Position numbers and translations under genes: made by a program. A DNA stretch of 64,000 nucleotides, taken from the NCBI GenBank assembly GCA_964019415.1, contig OZ025879.1:6539368-6603367 (forward strand), in the 5' to 3' direction. This document shows positions 63,401 through 64,000 of the stretch, piece after piece; position 1 is the stretch's first letter; every line of letters starts with the position of its first letter. Source of the stretch: Ianthella basta. Taxonomy: Eukaryota > Porifera > Demospongiae > Verongiida > Ianthellidae. Under the pieces are notes generated by a model that worked only from the letters and a program-made list of their open reading frames with translations, made no database searches and was not told the origin of the DNA.

Positions 63401-63413
63401 TGTGGATTTATGA
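48442..63413 (+). CDS. ANK-D: Ig-domain transmembrane receptor with cytoplasmic ankyrin repeats
   Basis: Exons: 48442-48562 (signal peptide, MAALSPKITFLCCAVALAIV), 51265-51534 (Ig1), 52133-52368 plus 53896-54007 (Ig2), 54683-55291 (Ig3-like, TM, juxtamembrane), 55510-55710, 56805-57134, then ankyrin exons 57305-57492, 57561-57628, 57731-57848, 57941-58014, 58184-58289, 58364-58438, 59164-59383, 59481-59619, 62190-62247, 62471-62702, 63376-. Every junction is in phase. Ig marks: LTLTC...VQWTF...CYVCEC; INCSATGYPELHYWWYY...MYYCQVSN. Many N-glycosylation sites precede the TM helix (residues about 402-421). A 330-bp helical exon precedes the ankyrins. In the 63376 exon a one-base loss against ANK-A gives a stop at 63413 (1064 aa); otherwise the gene runs out of the window. 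The first exon is joined by phase and position only, so it is the least certain. Likely a surface recognition receptor. Confidence 0.7.
48785..49830. mobile_element. Insertion in ANK-D intron 1 with GGTCC-rich ends
   Basis: GAAAATTGGTCCTGAAAATGG and CTAGGACCAAGTATTGGTCC at the left are mirrored by TGGAATATTGGTCCCTAGGA and CCAATTTTTTGCCGGACCA at the right. It probably belongs to a 1-kb non-autonomous element. Boundaries approximate; no coding capacity seen. Confidence 0.4.
50660..51045. mobile_element. MITE with about 110-bp inverted repeats in ANK-D intron 1
   Basis: Left GATAACGTTCAGACCTACAC and right GTGTAGTTCCGAACGTTATC are inverted copies. Within the arms, AACCTCCAGATCTTTAG pairs with CTAAAGATCTGGAGGTT, and AATGGCAGTGAAC with GTTCACTGCCATT. 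The non-palindromic centre is about 130 bp. No ORF. Confidence 0.7.
52945..53705 (+). mobile_element. Composite palindrome-plus-body element in ANK-D Ig2 intron
   Basis: Palindrome (52945-53140, shorter right arm) directly followed by a body (53141-53705) with AATGGCGTCC, GAAGAAGAAGAAGACGAAAC, a TTCAGGAGTAGCGC block and the final CCATCCCTACATAGACAGCA plus hairpin. This copy shows most clearly that palindrome and body touch. It splits the two half-exons of the second Ig domain. Confidence 0.6.
58758..58870. mobile_element. 113-bp TAGTC...GACTA MITE in ANK-D intron
   Basis: Starts TAGTCTTGCGTAG, ends CTATGCAAGACTA. Flanked by ACCCACAGC (58749-58757) and ACCCACAAC (58871-58879), a 9-bp duplication with one change. 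The paralogous introns of ANK-A (about 10578) and ANK-C (about 36420) are empty sites. Ends match the elements at 304 and 42012. Confidence 0.75.
59684..61790 (-). mobile_element. Reverse-transcriptase element fossil in ANK-D intron
   Basis: A 2.5-kb ANK-D intron whose ANK-A and ANK-C counterparts are under 300 bp. On the minus strand, about 61000-61400 shows a stretch typical of the C-terminal part of reverse transcriptases of animal retroelements (AQSQPQSAYSALINGFMCKW, then LPARLGGLG-like context). The element is old and broken in several places. TGGGAAATTTTTGCAGGAGAA near 59686 and an inverted match near 61770 may be its edges or those of a host MITE. Family not resolved. Confidence 0.5.
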
Positions 63414-64000
63414 AGCTAGTTCTGTTGTCACCTCATAATGGATTCTGTGGCTCTGGTAACTGCATGTGCATAGTACAATCATGTTATATGCTCTGCAGTC
63501 AAGACACTCTAGTATACACTACTCATTCTTCCTGTGAACTGTAAAAGGTGCAACTGCAGGAGTGGCAAGGAACAGGTCATCTCCATCTTTGATGATGTAC
63601 TTACGCAGTAAGGCTCATGTTGATGGAAGCACAGCAGCACACCGAGCAGCAGTAACCAATATGTGAGCTATTTTTATGAATTATGTGTGCTGGTGTGTAT
63701 GATATATTATAATGCAGTTTGATTGTGGACATTTTATAGTGGCGGGTTTAGAGGGGGTCCAGGGGTGCAAAGGAACCCCCTTTTGCTAGTCCTATGTATG
63801 ATTTTGGGCAGTTTTTAGACCAGAAAGAGGCGTGGTGGCCATATATCAGGGGCACTGTGTGTGTACCTAACTACTTTAGAAACCCCCTTTCGGAAATCCT
63901 AGATCCGCCAATGTTTTAACCCAAGGGTATCCATATCAATTGCCATGTAGCTGAGGCTAATAAAGAGCCCAGGTGCAATGTTATGACAGTCAACCAACTC
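63414..64000 (+). other. ANK-D downstream exon relics
   Basis: A block at about 63569-63662 is homologous to ANK-A exon 16326-16452 (DGSTAAHRAAVTNM, donor GTGAGC). The old acceptor AG is lost, but a GCAG 18 bases into the ANK-A-equivalent exon keeps the same phase. Further exons would lie beyond the window. Confidence 0.5.
63737..63911. mobile_element. Short MITE at the right edge
   Basis: Ends TGGCGGGTTTAGAGGGGGTC and its weak inverse (GGAAATCCTAGATCCGCCA), about 175 bp, in the ANK-D region past the 63550-63663 exon-like block. ANK-A and ANK-C lack it at the homologous place (about 16530 and 41155). Class not resolved. Confidence 0.55.

Overview
Eukaryotic DNA, most likely from a sponge (demosponge-like). 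The basis is short GT-AG introns, multi-exon ankyrin-repeat genes with an Ig-type receptor among them, orthologues of conserved animal/fungal nucleolar and translation genes, very many (TG)n/(CA)n microsatellites, and intron-dwelling MITEs. The species call is inference. I saw no prokaryotic operon structure, rRNA, recognisable tRNA or CRISPR array.

Layout. The left edge holds a minus-strand first exon of a small membrane-anchored protein (1024-1252). Next come a complete peptidyl-tRNA hydrolase gene (PTRH1, minus, 2745-4494) and, starting 107 bp away on the other strand, a complete DNTTIP2/Fcf2 gene (plus, 4602-6491). After these, four paralogous ankyrin genes run on the plus strand: ANK-A (6967-17633, 944 aa model), ANK-B (22952-32300, 913 aa), ANK-C (34544-41994, internally deleted) and ANK-D (48442 to about 63413 or past the window). 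Between them lie partial copies of the 5' half of BMS1 (18615-20246 and 43608-44292), a PTRH1 exon scrap, and a second, 5'-truncated DNTTIP2 (20701-22524). The order PTRH1-DNTTIP2-ANK-BMS1 is repeated with losses, which indicates recent segmental duplication.

Main biological point. One ankyrin module, with conserved intron positions and phases, sits behind two unrelated N-terminal modules. In ANK-A and ANK-B it follows a cytosolic region containing a conserved WW-centred domain. In ANK-D it follows a signal peptide, three Ig-like domains, one transmembrane helix and two cytoplasmic exons. Every joint between N-terminal module and ankyrin module is a phase-1 intron, so reading frame is kept across about 15 kb in ANK-D. 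This predicts an Ig-TM-ankyrin surface receptor encoded beside soluble ankyrin paralogues, a possible recognition and adaptor family. Function is inference.

Mobile DNA. Introns and spacers hold many non-autonomous elements whose ends can be fixed by comparing paralogous introns (filled against empty sites). They include a TAGTC...GACTA family with 9-bp target duplications (one member carries a Cys-rich ORF), a TTAA-flanked foldback, a composite palindrome-plus-body family present several times, a nested MITE pair, an element holding TTAGGG telomere-type repeats, and a broken reverse-transcriptase fossil inside an ANK-D intron.
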